From: an uncultured Pseudomonadota bacterium
GTDB taxonomy: Bacteria > Pseudomonadota > Gammaproteobacteria > Burkholderiales > SG8-39
Direction: 5' to 3'
Length of the DNA: 64,000 bases
Assembly: GCA_903834835.1 (NCBI GenBank)
Contig: CAILKO010000049.1
Coordinates: 124,001-188,000 of the forward strand
Of this stretch, positions 1-8,067 are shown piece by piece. Below the pieces are notes generated by a model, which did not search any database, was not told the origin of the DNA, and saw only the letters and a program-made list of their open reading frames with translations. The first letter of the stretch is position 1. Every line of letters begins with the position of its first letter. The position numbers and the translations under genes were made by a program.

Positions 1-153
1 GTCGAATGCCGTCTTCATCACGGCATTGGCATCCGCCTGGGACAGCGCACCGAGGGCGCGCGATCGCGCATCGTGCTCGCCGCCGAAGGTGTTCGTGCCG
101 AGCCCTATCTCGGAGACCAGAAGTCCCGAGCGTCCGAGGAATCTGTAGCGCAT
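1..153 (-). CDS. Aldo/keto reductase, N-terminal part (cut by window edge)
   Basis: Only the first 51 residues are inside the window; the gene runs off the left end on the minus strand. The visible N-terminus (MRYRFLGRSGLLVSEIGLGT, then NTFGG) is the classic start of an NADPH-dependent aldo/keto reductase, with the first strand of the barrel and the conserved GLGT(N/M)TFG segment. The ATG at 153-151 is preceded by GGGGAGG at a short spacing, which supports the start. The catalytic Asp, Tyr, Lys and His lie outside the window, so activity cannot be judged. A second, complete member of the family is at 10171-11118. Substrate unknown. Confidence 0.88.
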   Translation of the reverse strand, partial: MRYRFLGRSGLLVSEIGLGTNTFGGEHDARSRALGALSQADANAVMKTAFD

Positions 154-259
154 GCATCCTCCCCTGCAGGTGGGCCCGGCAACTGTCGCCGATCGCTGCG
201 GGAGCGGATCGGCCGGCTCTTGGCAGGCGGAGCCGCCGTCGAAGGCGGCTCCGGGGCGA

Positions 260-532
260 TCAGCGCCGGCGCTGCGGCGGACGGCGCTGGATGGGTGTCG
301 TCGGCGCCCGCTCGTCCTTGTGGCGGAAATTGATGCGCGCCTTGGTCAAATCGTAAGGCGAGATCTCCAGCGTGACTTTGTCGCCTGCCAGGATCCGGAT
401 CCGGTTTTTGCGCACCTTGCCAGAAGCGTAGGCGAGGACCGATGCACCGTTGCCCAGGGTGACGCGAAACTGCGTGTTGGGCAGCACTTCATCCACGACG
501 CCGTCCATCTCGATGACTTCTTCTTTCGCCAT
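260..532 (-). CDS. infA: Translation initiation factor IF-1
   Basis: A 90-residue OB-fold protein that binds the 30S A site during initiation and assists IF-2 and IF-3. It begins [19 protein letters not shown] and contains the conserved [14 protein letters not shown] and [15 protein letters not shown] segments. Typical IF-1 has about 72 residues. Here an extra Arg/Pro-rich tail of about 18 residues follows the conserved core, a pattern I associate with the betaproteobacterial second type of IF-1. The gene stands apart from ribosomal protein genes, between an aldo/keto reductase and a DUF2520 protein on the same strand. Confidence 0.96.
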   Translation of the reverse strand: MAKEEVIEMDGVVDEVLPNTQFRVTLGNGASVLAYASGKVRKNRIRILAGDKVTLEISPYDLTKARINFRHKDERAPTTPIQRRPPQRRR

Positions 533-627
533 TGCCCCTTCCTTGATTGCTGTGATGCCCGGCGGCTGCGCAGGCTCTAAAACAGCTAAGTATGGGCCTT
601 AACGCCGTGATTTGAAAGGGCCGGGAC

Positions 628-1458
628 TCAATCTGCGTCCATTGCGGGTGGTCGGGCAAGCAGTTCCTGCAGAGCGTCAGCCTCCGTTGAATCGAGGCCG
701 GCTTCGCGCGACATTGCGAGCGCTTCAAGGCTGAGTGCAATGTAGGCCACGCGTGCAGGGGGCGTGAGTGCGCCGAGATGGCGCGCAACGGTGGCCCGGT
801 CCCCGCGCCGCACCGGGCCGATGAGCGCGCCGGGAAGGCGCTGCTCTGCGAGGTTTGCGAGGGTGCCCGCGAGGTAGGGTTGCAGCGCGTCGAGTGCCTG
901 CTCCGGTTTGAGGCCTGCGTGCGCAAACTGGCGCACTGCGAGCGAGACGAGCGCGACCACCAGGGGGCCGGCCATCGTGGCGGCTGCGTGGTAGGCCGCG
1001 CGCCGCGCGCCTGGCACCCGCGCGCAGAAACCGCCTAGTTGCGTCGCGAGTCGCTCGAGATGCGCGCACAGCGACTCCGAGCTCCCGTCGATGGCGAAGA
1101 AGCTGTGGCGGAAGGCCTCGGCGCCGCGCACCGCGGGGAAGGATTGCATCGGATGAAAGGAACCCGTTTCCCACCCGCGATCCGCAAGCGGGGAGAGCGG
1201 CTCGAGGTCGCAGGCGCCGCTCAGGTGTACCCCCGCGCAGTTGCGGCCTTCCAGACGCGCAGCCACCGCAGCGATGTGCTGATCCGGAACGGCGATCAGA
1301 CAGAGGCTCCCGTCCGGCACGGACTTCGCGTCGTGCCCTGGCAGAAGGGGGCAGTCCAGGGCGGCGGCGAGCGAGCGCCCGAGACGGCCGCGTCCCACCA
1401 CCACGTGGGGTCGCGCCCCGGGCGCGGGAGAAATCTGAGGCGGGTCGGAGTTCTTCAT
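628..1458 (-). CDS. Rossmann-like and DUF2520 domain protein
   Basis: 276 residues, cytoplasmic. A Rossmann-type strand near residue 20 (HVVVGRGRLGRSLAAAL, a GxGxxG-like loop) is followed by a segment resembling NADP-binding domains (GSFHPMQSFP near the middle) and a helical C-terminal half typical of DUF2520 proteins (AAYHAAATMAGPLVVAL). The family resembles short NAD(P)-dependent dehydrogenases such as ketopantoate or pyrroline carboxylate reductases, but its reaction is not established. The ATG at 1458 has no strong ribosome binding site; the reading frame continues upstream, but that part is antisense to the DUF1800 gene and is not protein-like. Divergent from the DUF1800 gene. Confidence 0.82.
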   Translation of the reverse strand: MKNSDPPQISPAPGARPHVVVGRGRLGRSLAAALDCPLLPGHDAKSVPDGSLCLIAVPDQHIAAVAARLEGRNCAGVHLSGACDLEPLSPLADRGWETGSFHPMQSFPAVRGAEAFRHSFFAIDGSSESLCAHLERLATQLGGFCARVPGARRAAYHAAATMAGPLVVALVSLAVRQFAHAGLKPEQALDALQPYLAGTLANLAEQRLPGALIGPVRRGDRATVARHLGALTPPARVAYIALSLEALAMSREAGLDSTEADALQELLARPPAMDAD

Positions 1459-1540
1459 GACCGGACTGTACCAAGATCGGCGACAGCATGAAGCTGATGC
1501 GCCCGGCACTCGCGCTAGACTTCGCAGGCAGGAGGGCAGC

Positions 1541-3016
1541 ATGTCGGCACAGGCGGTTATCGCGGCAAACCGGTTCGGACTGGGCGCTCGCCCGGGCGAG
1601 ATCGTGGCCATCGGCGGTGATGCGCACGGCTGGCTGCGCGCCCAACTGGTTCCCGAACGTGTATTGCCGGCGCCGTTCGCAGCGCTGCCGTCCACGGGCG
1701 ATGACCTCGCGGAATTCCAGAAATGGCTGGCCGACCTCGCCGCGAGCGGTCGTGCGCCGCAAACCGCGATGGAGGCGGGCGTATCGGATGCAACGCCCGC
1801 GCGCGCCACGGGTGTCGAATCGGAATTCCGGCGCCGCTTCGCGCCGCGCTATGCCGCCGCGCTCAAGGCGCGCTTTGGCGTCGCGATCAACACGACGCGG
1901 CCGTTCTTCGAGCGCCTCGTACATTTCTGGAGCAACCACTTCGTGGTCTCCGGCACCAAACCGTCGGCGGTCGCGCTGCCGCCTTCCTTCGAGCGCGACG
2001 CGATCCGTCCGCATGTCGCGGGCCGCTTTGTTGACATGCTGCTCGCATCGTCGAAGCATCCTGCGATGCTCGTCTATCTCGACAACGTCAATTCGGTCGG
2101 GCCGGCATCGCAGGTCGGGCGCAATCCTGATCTGCGCCGCGCGTTCGCAGCCCAGGCTTTCATTCCTGCGCGCGGCACCGGTCTTAACGAAAACCTCGCG
2201 CGGGAGATACTCGAGTTGCATACGCTCGGGGTGCGCAGCGGCTACACCCAGGCGGACGTCACGAACTTCGCGAGAGTTCTGACTGGGTGGACCGTAGCGA
2301 GGCCGCCGCGGGTGCGCGGCGCACAGCTCGCCGTGCGCAGGCAGAGCGCGATCGGGCTGTTCGATTTCGATCCCGATGCCCACGAACCGGGGGCGCACGT
2401 GGTGCTGGGACGCGCCTACGCGCAGCAGAACGAGGCACAGGGCGAGGCAGTGCTTCGGGACCTCGTCCGCCTGCCGGTAACGGCGGAGTTCATCGCGCGC
2501 AAACTCGCGCGTCATTTCATCGCGGACGATCCGCCGCGCGAGGCGGTCGCGCGCCTCGCGCAGGTGTTTCTGGATACCGATGGCGATCTGGCGCAGGTCG
2601 GCATGGCGCTCATCGACCTGCCGCAGGCCTGGGCGCATTCGCAGAGAAAGTTCAAGACGCCTGAGGAATACCTCGTCTCGTCGCTGCGCGCCCTGCCGGG
2701 GCTGGAACTCGATGGTACCCAGCTCGCCTCGGCAGTGACCGCGCTGGGGCAGCCGCCCTATCGAGCGCCGGGGCCCAACGGATGGCCCGATGTCGAGAGC
2801 GAATGGCTCGGTCCCGATGCGGTATGGAAACGGTTCCAGTGGGCCAATGAAACCGCGCGTCGGGCGGCCGCGAGCGTGCCGGATCCGGAATGGCTGGCCC
2901 TTGACGTGCTCGGTGCATCGCTCGGTGGCGAGACGCGTAGCGCGATCCAGAGGGCCGATAGCGCGGTGCAGGGCCTGACGCTGCTGCTGGCAAGCGCGGA
3001 ATTCCAGCGGAGGTGA
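1541..3016 (+). CDS. DUF1800 family protein
   Basis: 491 residues, beginning MSAQAVIAANRFGLGARPGE, the usual DUF1800 opening. Family landmarks are visible: the segment around residue 120 (RFGVAINTTRPFFERLVHFWSNHF, split in the family as ERL..FW.NHF), the NENLAREILELHTLGV motif, and a C-terminal NGWPD..W segment. These proteins are almost always encoded next to a DUF1501 protein, as here (1 bp apart), and may be exported or surface-associated; the biochemical role is unknown. The ATG at 1541 was chosen over an upstream ATG because GGAGG lies 5 bp in front of it. Confidence 0.9.
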   Translation: MSAQAVIAANRFGLGARPGEIVAIGGDAHGWLRAQLVPERVLPAPFAALPSTGDDLAEFQKWLADLAASGRAPQTAMEAGVSDATPARATGVESEFRRRFAPRYAAALKARFGVAINTTRPFFERLVHFWSNHFVVSGTKPSAVALPPSFERDAIRPHVAGRFVDMLLASSKHPAMLVYLDNVNSVGPASQVGRNPDLRRAFAAQAFIPARGTGLNENLAREILELHTLGVRSGYTQADVTNFARVLTGWTVARPPRVRGAQLAVRRQSAIGLFDFDPDAHEPGAHVVLGRAYAQQNEAQGEAVLRDLVRLPVTAEFIARKLARHFIADDPPREAVARLAQVFLDTDGDLAQVGMALIDLPQAWAHSQRKFKTPEEYLVSSLRALPGLELDGTQLASAVTALGQPPYRAPGPNGWPDVESEWLGPDAVWKRFQWANETARRAAASVPDPEWLALDVLGASLGGETRSAIQRADSAVQGLTLLLASAEFQRR

Positions 3017-3017
3017 A

Positions 3018-4196
3018 ATGAGTTCACGACGCAGCGTACTCGGATTGATCGCTGGCGGCGCCGCGGGCATGTGGTGCGGTCTGCCGGGTCTCGCGTTTGC
3101 CGCCGTACCCTCTGAGCGCCGGCTTGTGGTCGTGTTGCTGCGCGGCGGCATGGACGGCTTGTCGGCGGTTCCGGCCATTGGCGATCCGGACTTCAGGTCG
3201 GCACGCATGGGTCTTGCGCCGGACCCGGCAAGCGTGAAGCCGCTCGATGGCATGTTCGCGCTGCATCCACGGCTCGCTGCGCTCGCGGCAATGTACGCGC
3301 GCGGCGAACTGGCCGTTTTGCATGCAGTGGCAACGCCTTATCGCGATCGGTCACACTTCGACGGCCAGAATCTGCTGGAGAGCGGTGCGGAAGCGCCGTA
3401 TGTCCGCGATTCCGGTTGGCTTAACCGCGCACTTGCCGGGCTGTCCGGGGCGGGCGGGCGTAGCGGCGGAATCGCGCTCAATACAGGGATGCCGCTGATA
3501 CTGCGCGGTTCCGCGAGCGTGACTTCATGGTCGCCTGCCACGCTGCCGGGTCCAGATCAGGACACCGAGCAGCGTCTGGCGCAACTCTATGCGCGAACCG
3601 ATCCGCGGCTCGCGGACGCGTTCAGTCGCGCTGCGATGGCGAATGGCGTCGCTGCGCGTCCGGGCCCTGGCGGGCGAGCCTTCAGCGGGTTGATGGAGGC
3701 TGCAGCCCGCTTTCTGAAGCAGGCCGACGGACCGCGTATTGCGGTCGTGGAGTCTGGTGGTTGGGATACCCATGTGAACCAGGCCGCCGAGGCGGGCCCG
3801 CTCGCGAACAACCTCGCGTCACTTGATCGGGGCATAGACGCGTTGAGGCAGGACCTCGGCGTGCTGTGGGATCGGACCGTGGTGCTTGCAGTCAGCGAGT
3901 TCGGCCGCACGGTCGCCCAGAACGGCACGCGCGGTACGGATCACGGCACCGGCGGCGCCATGTTCGTCGCCGGCGGTGCCGTGCGCGGCGGACGCGTGAT
4001 TGCGGACTGGCCGGGGCTGAAGGCCGGCCAGCGCCACGAGGGCAGGGACCTCATGCCGACCACGGATTTTCGCTCGGTCGCGCTCGGTATCCTGCGTGAG
4101 CATCTCGGGCTTGCCGAGCAGCAGTTTGCAAACGTGTTCCCGGCCGCAAGACCAGTGCGACCGTTCGAGGGGCTTGTGCATGACCGATCCGGATAA
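3018..4196 (+). CDS. DUF1501 family protein with Tat-type signal
   Basis: 392 residues. The N-terminus SSRRSVLGLIAGGAAG with an SRRxxL core followed by a hydrophobic stretch ending in LAFA reads as a twin-arginine export signal, cleaved near residue 30. The mature part shows DUF1501 landmarks: LRGGMDGLSAV, FDGQNLLESG, GGWDTH and SEFGRTV..NG..GTDHG, features shared with the alkaline phosphatase/sulfatase superfamily. It follows the DUF1800 gene directly and probably forms a two-gene operon with it. The last codons and stop lie inside the left arm of palindromic repeat copy 1 (4186-4229). Function unknown. Confidence 0.9.
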   Translation: MSSRRSVLGLIAGGAAGMWCGLPGLAFAAVPSERRLVVVLLRGGMDGLSAVPAIGDPDFRSARMGLAPDPASVKPLDGMFALHPRLAALAAMYARGELAVLHAVATPYRDRSHFDGQNLLESGAEAPYVRDSGWLNRALAGLSGAGGRSGGIALNTGMPLILRGSASVTSWSPATLPGPDQDTEQRLAQLYARTDPRLADAFSRAAMANGVAARPGPGGRAFSGLMEAAARFLKQADGPRIAVVESGGWDTHVNQAAEAGPLANNLASLDRGIDALRQDLGVLWDRTVVLAVSEFGRTVAQNGTRGTDHGTGGAMFVAGGAVRGGRVIADWPGLKAGQRHEGRDLMPTTDFRSVALGILREHLGLAEQQFANVFPAARPVRPFEGLVHDRSG

Positions 4197-4229
4197 ATAG
4201 TAACATATAAGTTACTATTTATCCGGATC
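4186..4229. repeat. Palindromic repeat copy 1 (long-arm form)
   Basis: Core 4197-4218: ATAGTAAC, 6-bp spacer ATATAA, GTTACTAT. The two arms extend outward without mismatch to 19 bp each (4186-4204 and 4211-4229, outermost GATCCGGATAA/TTATCCGGATC). The left arm overlaps the stop codon of the DUF1501 gene. It lies in the convergent gap between that gene and the SDR gene. There is no T-run, so a classical rho-independent terminator is not obvious, though the hairpin could still affect both transcripts. Confidence 0.9.
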
Positions 4230-4251
4230 AAGGCTTATTCAGCCGATCCAG

Positions 4252-4995
4252 CTAGCGGAACAAGGGGTTGCTGTTGCCGAAAGCGTCGATGATCGCGCCC
4301 GTGATCGCCGAGCTCGCATCCGAGGCGAGAAAAATCGCGACCTGTGCGATTTCGTCCGGGGCCATGAGGCCCGACGTGCCGGACGGTCCCTTGCCTGCGG
4401 GAAACGCATCGCGAAATCCAGGGGTGTCCACGCCGCCCGGGCAGATGCAGGTGACGTCGATGCCGTGCGGCTTCAGTTCGGCGGCGAGGCTTTCGGTGAG
4501 GCTGATGAGACCGGCCTTGGTGACGCGATAGGCGCTGCGACCCTTGGCACCGCGGCGCCCGCCGACGCTCGAAATGTTGATGATCTTGCCGGTTCCGCGT
4601 TCGATCATGCCGGGGAGCACGGCCTTCGTGAGCAGGGCCGCGCCGGTCAGGTTCACGTCCATCACCCGGCGCCACAGCTGCGCGTCGAAGTCCACCAGGT
4701 TGATGGGCGGGTGGATGATGCCGGCGTTGTTGACCAGTATGTCGGTGCGGCCGTAGCGCCGTAGCGTTTCCTCGGCGATCCGCCGGATGTCGTCTTCGCT
4801 GCCGAGATCGGCCGGAACGCACAGTGCGTCCGCGCCCTGGGCGCGGACGACGTCGGCGACTGCGTCCAGATCGGAAGCCGTACGCGCGGTGAGCACGAGG
4901 TTCGCGCCCTCGCGTGCGAAGCCAAGGGCGATGCCCGCGCCGATCCCGCGGCTCGCGCCTGTGACAATCGCAACCCTGCCCTCCAGGCGCTTCAC
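4252..4995 (-). CDS. Short-chain dehydrogenase/reductase (SDR)
   Basis: 247 residues, classical SDR length. The cofactor loop TGASRGIGAG is at residues 13-22, NNAG near residue 90, the catalytic Ser in NISSVGG near 142, and the YxxxK pair in SAYRVTKAG near 155-159. The Arg in LTARTASDL after strand 2 suggests NADP rather than NAD. It is 19 bp downstream of a VanB-type oxidoreductase on the same strand and likely cotranscribed, which suggests a shared catabolic or biosynthetic role. Substrate not predictable. Confidence 0.92.
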   Translation of the reverse strand: MKRLEGRVAIVTGASRGIGAGIALGFAREGANLVLTARTASDLDAVADVVRAQGADALCVPADLGSEDDIRRIAEETLRRYGRTDILVNNAGIIHPPINLVDFDAQLWRRVMDVNLTGAALLTKAVLPGMIERGTGKIINISSVGGRRGAKGRSAYRVTKAGLISLTESLAAELKPHGIDVTCICPGGVDTPGFRDAFPAGKGPSGTSGLMAPDEIAQVAIFLASDASSAITGAIIDAFGNSNPLFR

Positions 4996-5014
4996 CCGCT
5001 GGGTGTCCCGCAGC

Positions 5015-5986
5015 TCAGAGATCCAGGACGAGCTTGCCGCCCTTGGAGCCCGAGACGCAGATCATCATGGTCTTGCTGACCCGCTTCTCCTCGTCAGAGA
5101 GGATGGCGTCGCGATGATCGGGCTCGCCCGAAATCACCACCGTTTCGCAGGCCCCGCATACGCCTTCCTCGCAGGATGAGGAGACGAACACGCCGGCATC
5201 ATTCAGCACCTGCAGGATCGACTTGCCAGCCGGAATCGTGAACTCCTTGCCGCTCTTCGCGAGCTGGACCACGTAGCCGCCGCCGAGCGATGCTTCTTCC
5301 TTGGCGGAAAAGTACTCGACGTGCATGAACTCCTTCGGGCGGCTTGCCAGGGCGGCCTCGAAGCCTGCCATCATCGGCGCGGGTCCGCAGCAGTACATGT
5401 GCGAGCCGGCGGGCGCGGCATCCACGATCGGTTTGATGTTCAGGAACTTGCCCGCCTGCTCGTCGTCGAAGTGCAGATGGACCTGTTTCGCGCCCTTCAG
5501 CGCCTGCAGTTCCTTTACGAAGGCCGCCTCGACGCGCGTACGGGTCGCGAAATGCACTTCGTAGCTGCGGCCGAGGGCTTCCATCTTCTGCGCCATGCAC
5601 CAGATCGGCGTGATGCCGATGCCGCCGGCGAAGAACACGGTATGCGATGCCTCGGAATTCAGCGGGAAGTTGTTGCGTGGCGCGTCGATGTCGATCTCGG
5701 TGCCGACGCGCAGCGATTCATGTATGTAGCGCGATCCGCCACGACTGTTTGCATCGCGCTTGATGCCGACGACGTAGCGGGAGGGCGCGGCGCCGGAGTA
5801 GACCAGCGAATACTGGCGCATCATCCCGTTCGGCAGGTGCAGACCGATGTGCGCGCCGGGCTCGACATCCGGCAGTGGCGCGCCGTCGAGGCGGGTGAAC
5901 TCGTATAAGTGGGTGTCACGCGCGGCGTACTGAATGGCGCTCAGGCGGACCCGTATCTTGGCTTCCTGGGATGGTGTTGTGGACAT
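5015..5986 (-). CDS. PDR/VanB-family oxidoreductase (FNR domain plus 2Fe-2S ferredoxin)
   Basis: 323 residues with the domain order of phthalate dioxygenase reductase and vanillate demethylase reductase: flavin domain with MRQYSLVYSG (RxYS motif), NAD domain with FFAGGIGITPIWCM, then a C-terminal plant-type [2Fe-2S] ferredoxin with CEEGVCGAC and a last Cys in MMICVSGS. Such proteins pass electrons from NAD(P)H to a Rieske oxygenase or P450. No oxygenase gene is next to it; the immediate partner is the SDR gene. The oxygenase partner, if any, is outside the local cluster. Confidence 0.92.
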   Translation of the reverse strand: MSTTPSQEAKIRVRLSAIQYAARDTHLYEFTRLDGAPLPDVEPGAHIGLHLPNGMMRQYSLVYSGAAPSRYVVGIKRDANSRGGSRYIHESLRVGTEIDIDAPRNNFPLNSEASHTVFFAGGIGITPIWCMAQKMEALGRSYEVHFATRTRVEAAFVKELQALKGAKQVHLHFDDEQAGKFLNIKPIVDAAPAGSHMYCCGPAPMMAGFEAALASRPKEFMHVEYFSAKEEASLGGGYVVQLAKSGKEFTIPAGKSILQVLNDAGVFVSSSCEEGVCGACETVVISGEPDHRDAILSDEEKRVSKTMMICVSGSKGGKLVLDL

Positions 5987-6152
5987 GGCTGCGTCGGTGC
6001 TGAAACCGCTCCTGATAGAGTCATCAATTCAAAGGGCGCAAGTATAAAGGCGGTGCGGGGTGTCGGGCTGCCGAATACGCGATTCCGCGCCACAGTTTCG
6101 CGGACACCCTGGCCGTGCGCGCCAGCCTGCGGGACGCGATATTTCGAAGAAT

Positions 6153-7229
6153 TCAGCGTCCAGGCGCCGAGAAATCGAGGTTGATCATGTCGCCCAGGGA
6201 ATCCGAGTACTGCTCCCGGACCTTGCGCATCGCCGGAAGGGCACGACGGAAGGCATCCATCAGCGATGGGTCGAACCGTGTTCCCGCACCTGCCTCGACC
6301 TGGGCGGCGGCCTCATCGATGCTCATCGGATCGCGATGGAACTGGGTCGTGGTCATGGCCTCGAAGGTGTCCACAATCGCCATCACACGGCCCGGCCACG
6401 GTATCGCATAGCCGTTCAGTCCGCCCGGGTAGCCGCTGCCGTCCCAGGCCTCGTGATGCGTCAGCGCCAGCATGCGTGCGAGGTTGAGCATGGGGTCGTC
6501 GTGTTCGCCGATGATCTCGGCGCCGAGTTCGGGGTGCTTTTTCACACGCTCCCAATCGGGCACGCTCAGCTTTCCGGGCTTGCGCAGCAGTTCCGCAGGA
6601 ACACCGAGCTTGCCGATGTCGTAGAGCGGCGCGGCATTCATCATCATTTCGCAGAGATGTGGTTTAGCGCCCGCGGCCTCGGCGATCAGGCGCACGTACC
6701 GGGACACGCGCGCGACGCGGTTTCCGACCGCGGCACTCTCGTGATACTCCATCGCGCGTCCGAGCCGGAGGATTACCTGCAGCCGCGTGGATTCAAGCTG
6801 GCGCGTGCGTTCCTCCACGAGACGCTCGAGTTCGATGCGCCGGTTGGCGAGCGCGAGGTGTATGCGCACGCGCGCGCGCAGCAGCTTCGAATTGATCGGT
6901 TTGCCGAGGTAGTCGACTGCGCCGAGATCGAGACCGTCGATCTGTTCGCTGGGCTCGGTGCGTCCGGTAAGGAAGATCACCGGAATTTCTGCGGTCGCGG
7001 GATCGCCCTTCAATACCCTGCAGACATCAAAGCCCGTTGCGCCCGGCATCTCGACGTCGAGCAGGATGAGATCGGGCTGTGGCGCTTCGGCGGCCTTGGT
7101 GAGCGCTTCACCGGCATCGGTCGCAGTGATGACGTCGTAGCCGTCCTGCTGCAATACTTTGGCGATCAGTACGAGCAGATCGGCAGCGTCGTCTACGACC
7201 AGGATTCGTGCGCGAGCGGGGGTATTCAT
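6153..7229 (-). CDS. Response regulator with degenerate HD-GYP domain
   Basis: 358 residues. An N-terminal receiver domain has acidic residues in VVDDAAD, the phospho-acceptor Asp in LILLDVEMPG near residue 57, and Lys in YLGKPIN. A linker helix and an HD-GYP domain follow. The family metal site is incomplete: the TGxHxxRV motif reads VGNRVARV (His to Arg) and the HD pair reads YDIGKLGVP (His to Tyr), while THHEAWDGSGYP is intact. HD-GYP proteins normally hydrolyse cyclic-di-GMP; this one may have lost that activity and act by binding or protein contact. No sensor kinase is adjacent. Confidence 0.9.
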   Translation of the reverse strand: MNTPARARILVVDDAADLLVLIAKVLQQDGYDVITATDAGEALTKAAEAPQPDLILLDVEMPGATGFDVCRVLKGDPATAEIPVIFLTGRTEPSEQIDGLDLGAVDYLGKPINSKLLRARVRIHLALANRRIELERLVEERTRQLESTRLQVILRLGRAMEYHESAAVGNRVARVSRYVRLIAEAAGAKPHLCEMMMNAAPLYDIGKLGVPAELLRKPGKLSVPDWERVKKHPELGAEIIGEHDDPMLNLARMLALTHHEAWDGSGYPGGLNGYAIPWPGRVMAIVDTFEAMTTTQFHRDPMSIDEAAAQVEAGAGTRFDPSLMDAFRRALPAMRKVREQYSDSLGDMINLDFSAPGR

Positions 7230-7278
7230 CGTGCGGAGATTCTAGTGGAGTTTCGCGATCTGCCTGCCGCGCACGCTG

Positions 7279-7932
7279 CTATTGGCGGCCTTTCAATACC
7301 CTGTCGGCAACGAAGGGATTCGATTCGCGCTCCTCGCCGAAGGTCGAGATCGGGCCGTGACCCGGGATGAACGTGACGTCATTGCCGAGGGGCCAGAGAC
7401 GCTCTGTGATTGAACGGATCAGTGTCGGTCCGTCGCCGCGGGGGAAATCGCTGCGGCCGATCGAGCCCTGAAACAGGACGTCGCCTACGATCGCCAGCTG
7501 ATCATCCCCGGAGTAGAAGATCACGTGCCCGGGCGTATGGCCGGGACAGTGACGTACTTCCAGGGTGACGCTGCCGAAGCTGACGCTGTCGCCGTCCTCC
7601 AGCCAGCGGTCCGGAACAAAGGACTCGGCCGGCGGAAAGCCGTAGCGCGCGGCGCTGTCGGCGAGCTGGTTGATCCAGAATGCATCCTCGATCTGTGGTC
7701 CTTCGATCGTCGCGCCGCTGCGACGGCGCAGCGCCGCCGTGGCGCCGCAATGGTCAAGGTGCCCGTGCGTGACGAAGATCTTTTCCAGGTGCGCGCCGGC
7801 CTTTTCGATGAGGGCAAGGATATCGTCGATGTCACCGCCCGGATCCACGACTGCGGCGGCACGCGTGGCTTCGTCGATCAGGATGGAGCAGTTCTGCTGG
7901 AAGGCCGTTACCGGCCGGATTGTGACGTTCAT
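7279..7932 (-). CDS. Metallo-beta-lactamase-fold hydrolase, glyoxalase II-like
   Basis: 217 residues, the size of short GloB/YcbL-type hydrolases. Zinc ligands are all present: THGHLDH near residues 54-60, His in CPGHTPGH near 130, Asp in VGDVLF near 150, and His in IPGHGP near 195. Family members hydrolyse S-lactoylglutathione or related thioesters, but the short form lacks the usual glutathione-binding C-terminal domain, so the substrate is open. It is divergent from the CurA-type reductase, with palindromic repeat copy 2 in between. Confidence 0.93.
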   Translation of the reverse strand: MNVTIRPVTAFQQNCSILIDEATRAAAVVDPGGDIDDILALIEKAGAHLEKIFVTHGHLDHCGATAALRRRSGATIEGPQIEDAFWINQLADSAARYGFPPAESFVPDRWLEDGDSVSFGSVTLEVRHCPGHTPGHVIFYSGDDQLAIVGDVLFQGSIGRSDFPRGDGPTLIRSITERLWPLGNDVTFIPGHGPISTFGEERESNPFVADRVLKGRQ

Positions 7933-7981
7933 GGGTGCATTCTAGCGGGCAGGGGCCGCGCGGCGGCCGGGTCGCAGAGAA

Positions 7982-8003
7982 ATGGTAACGAATATGTTAC
8001 TAT
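7982..8003. repeat. Palindromic repeat copy 2
   Basis: ATGGTAAC, spacer GAATAT, GTTACTAT; one G-T mismatch in the arms. Located in the divergent gap between the MBL-fold hydrolase (start 7932, minus) and the CurA-type reductase (start 8068, plus), about 50 and 65 bp from the two starts. This is where an operator or promoter element would be expected. Flanks are not complementary. Confidence 0.88.
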
Positions 8004-8067
8004 AAAGTCTGTTGGGTCCGGACCACTGCAATTCATGGTAGTGGCGGGCCGTCCAGGGAGATCGCGC

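Noticed and set aside
725-3253. Long open frame of 842 codons on the minus strand
   Set aside because: It is antisense to the DUF1800 and DUF1501 genes and overlaps DUF2520; composition is Arg/Pro/Ala-rich as expected for a shadow frame in GC-rich DNA, with no family motif.
6060-7370. Open frame of 436 codons on the plus strand
   Set aside because: Complement of the HD-GYP gene; no recognisable protein features.
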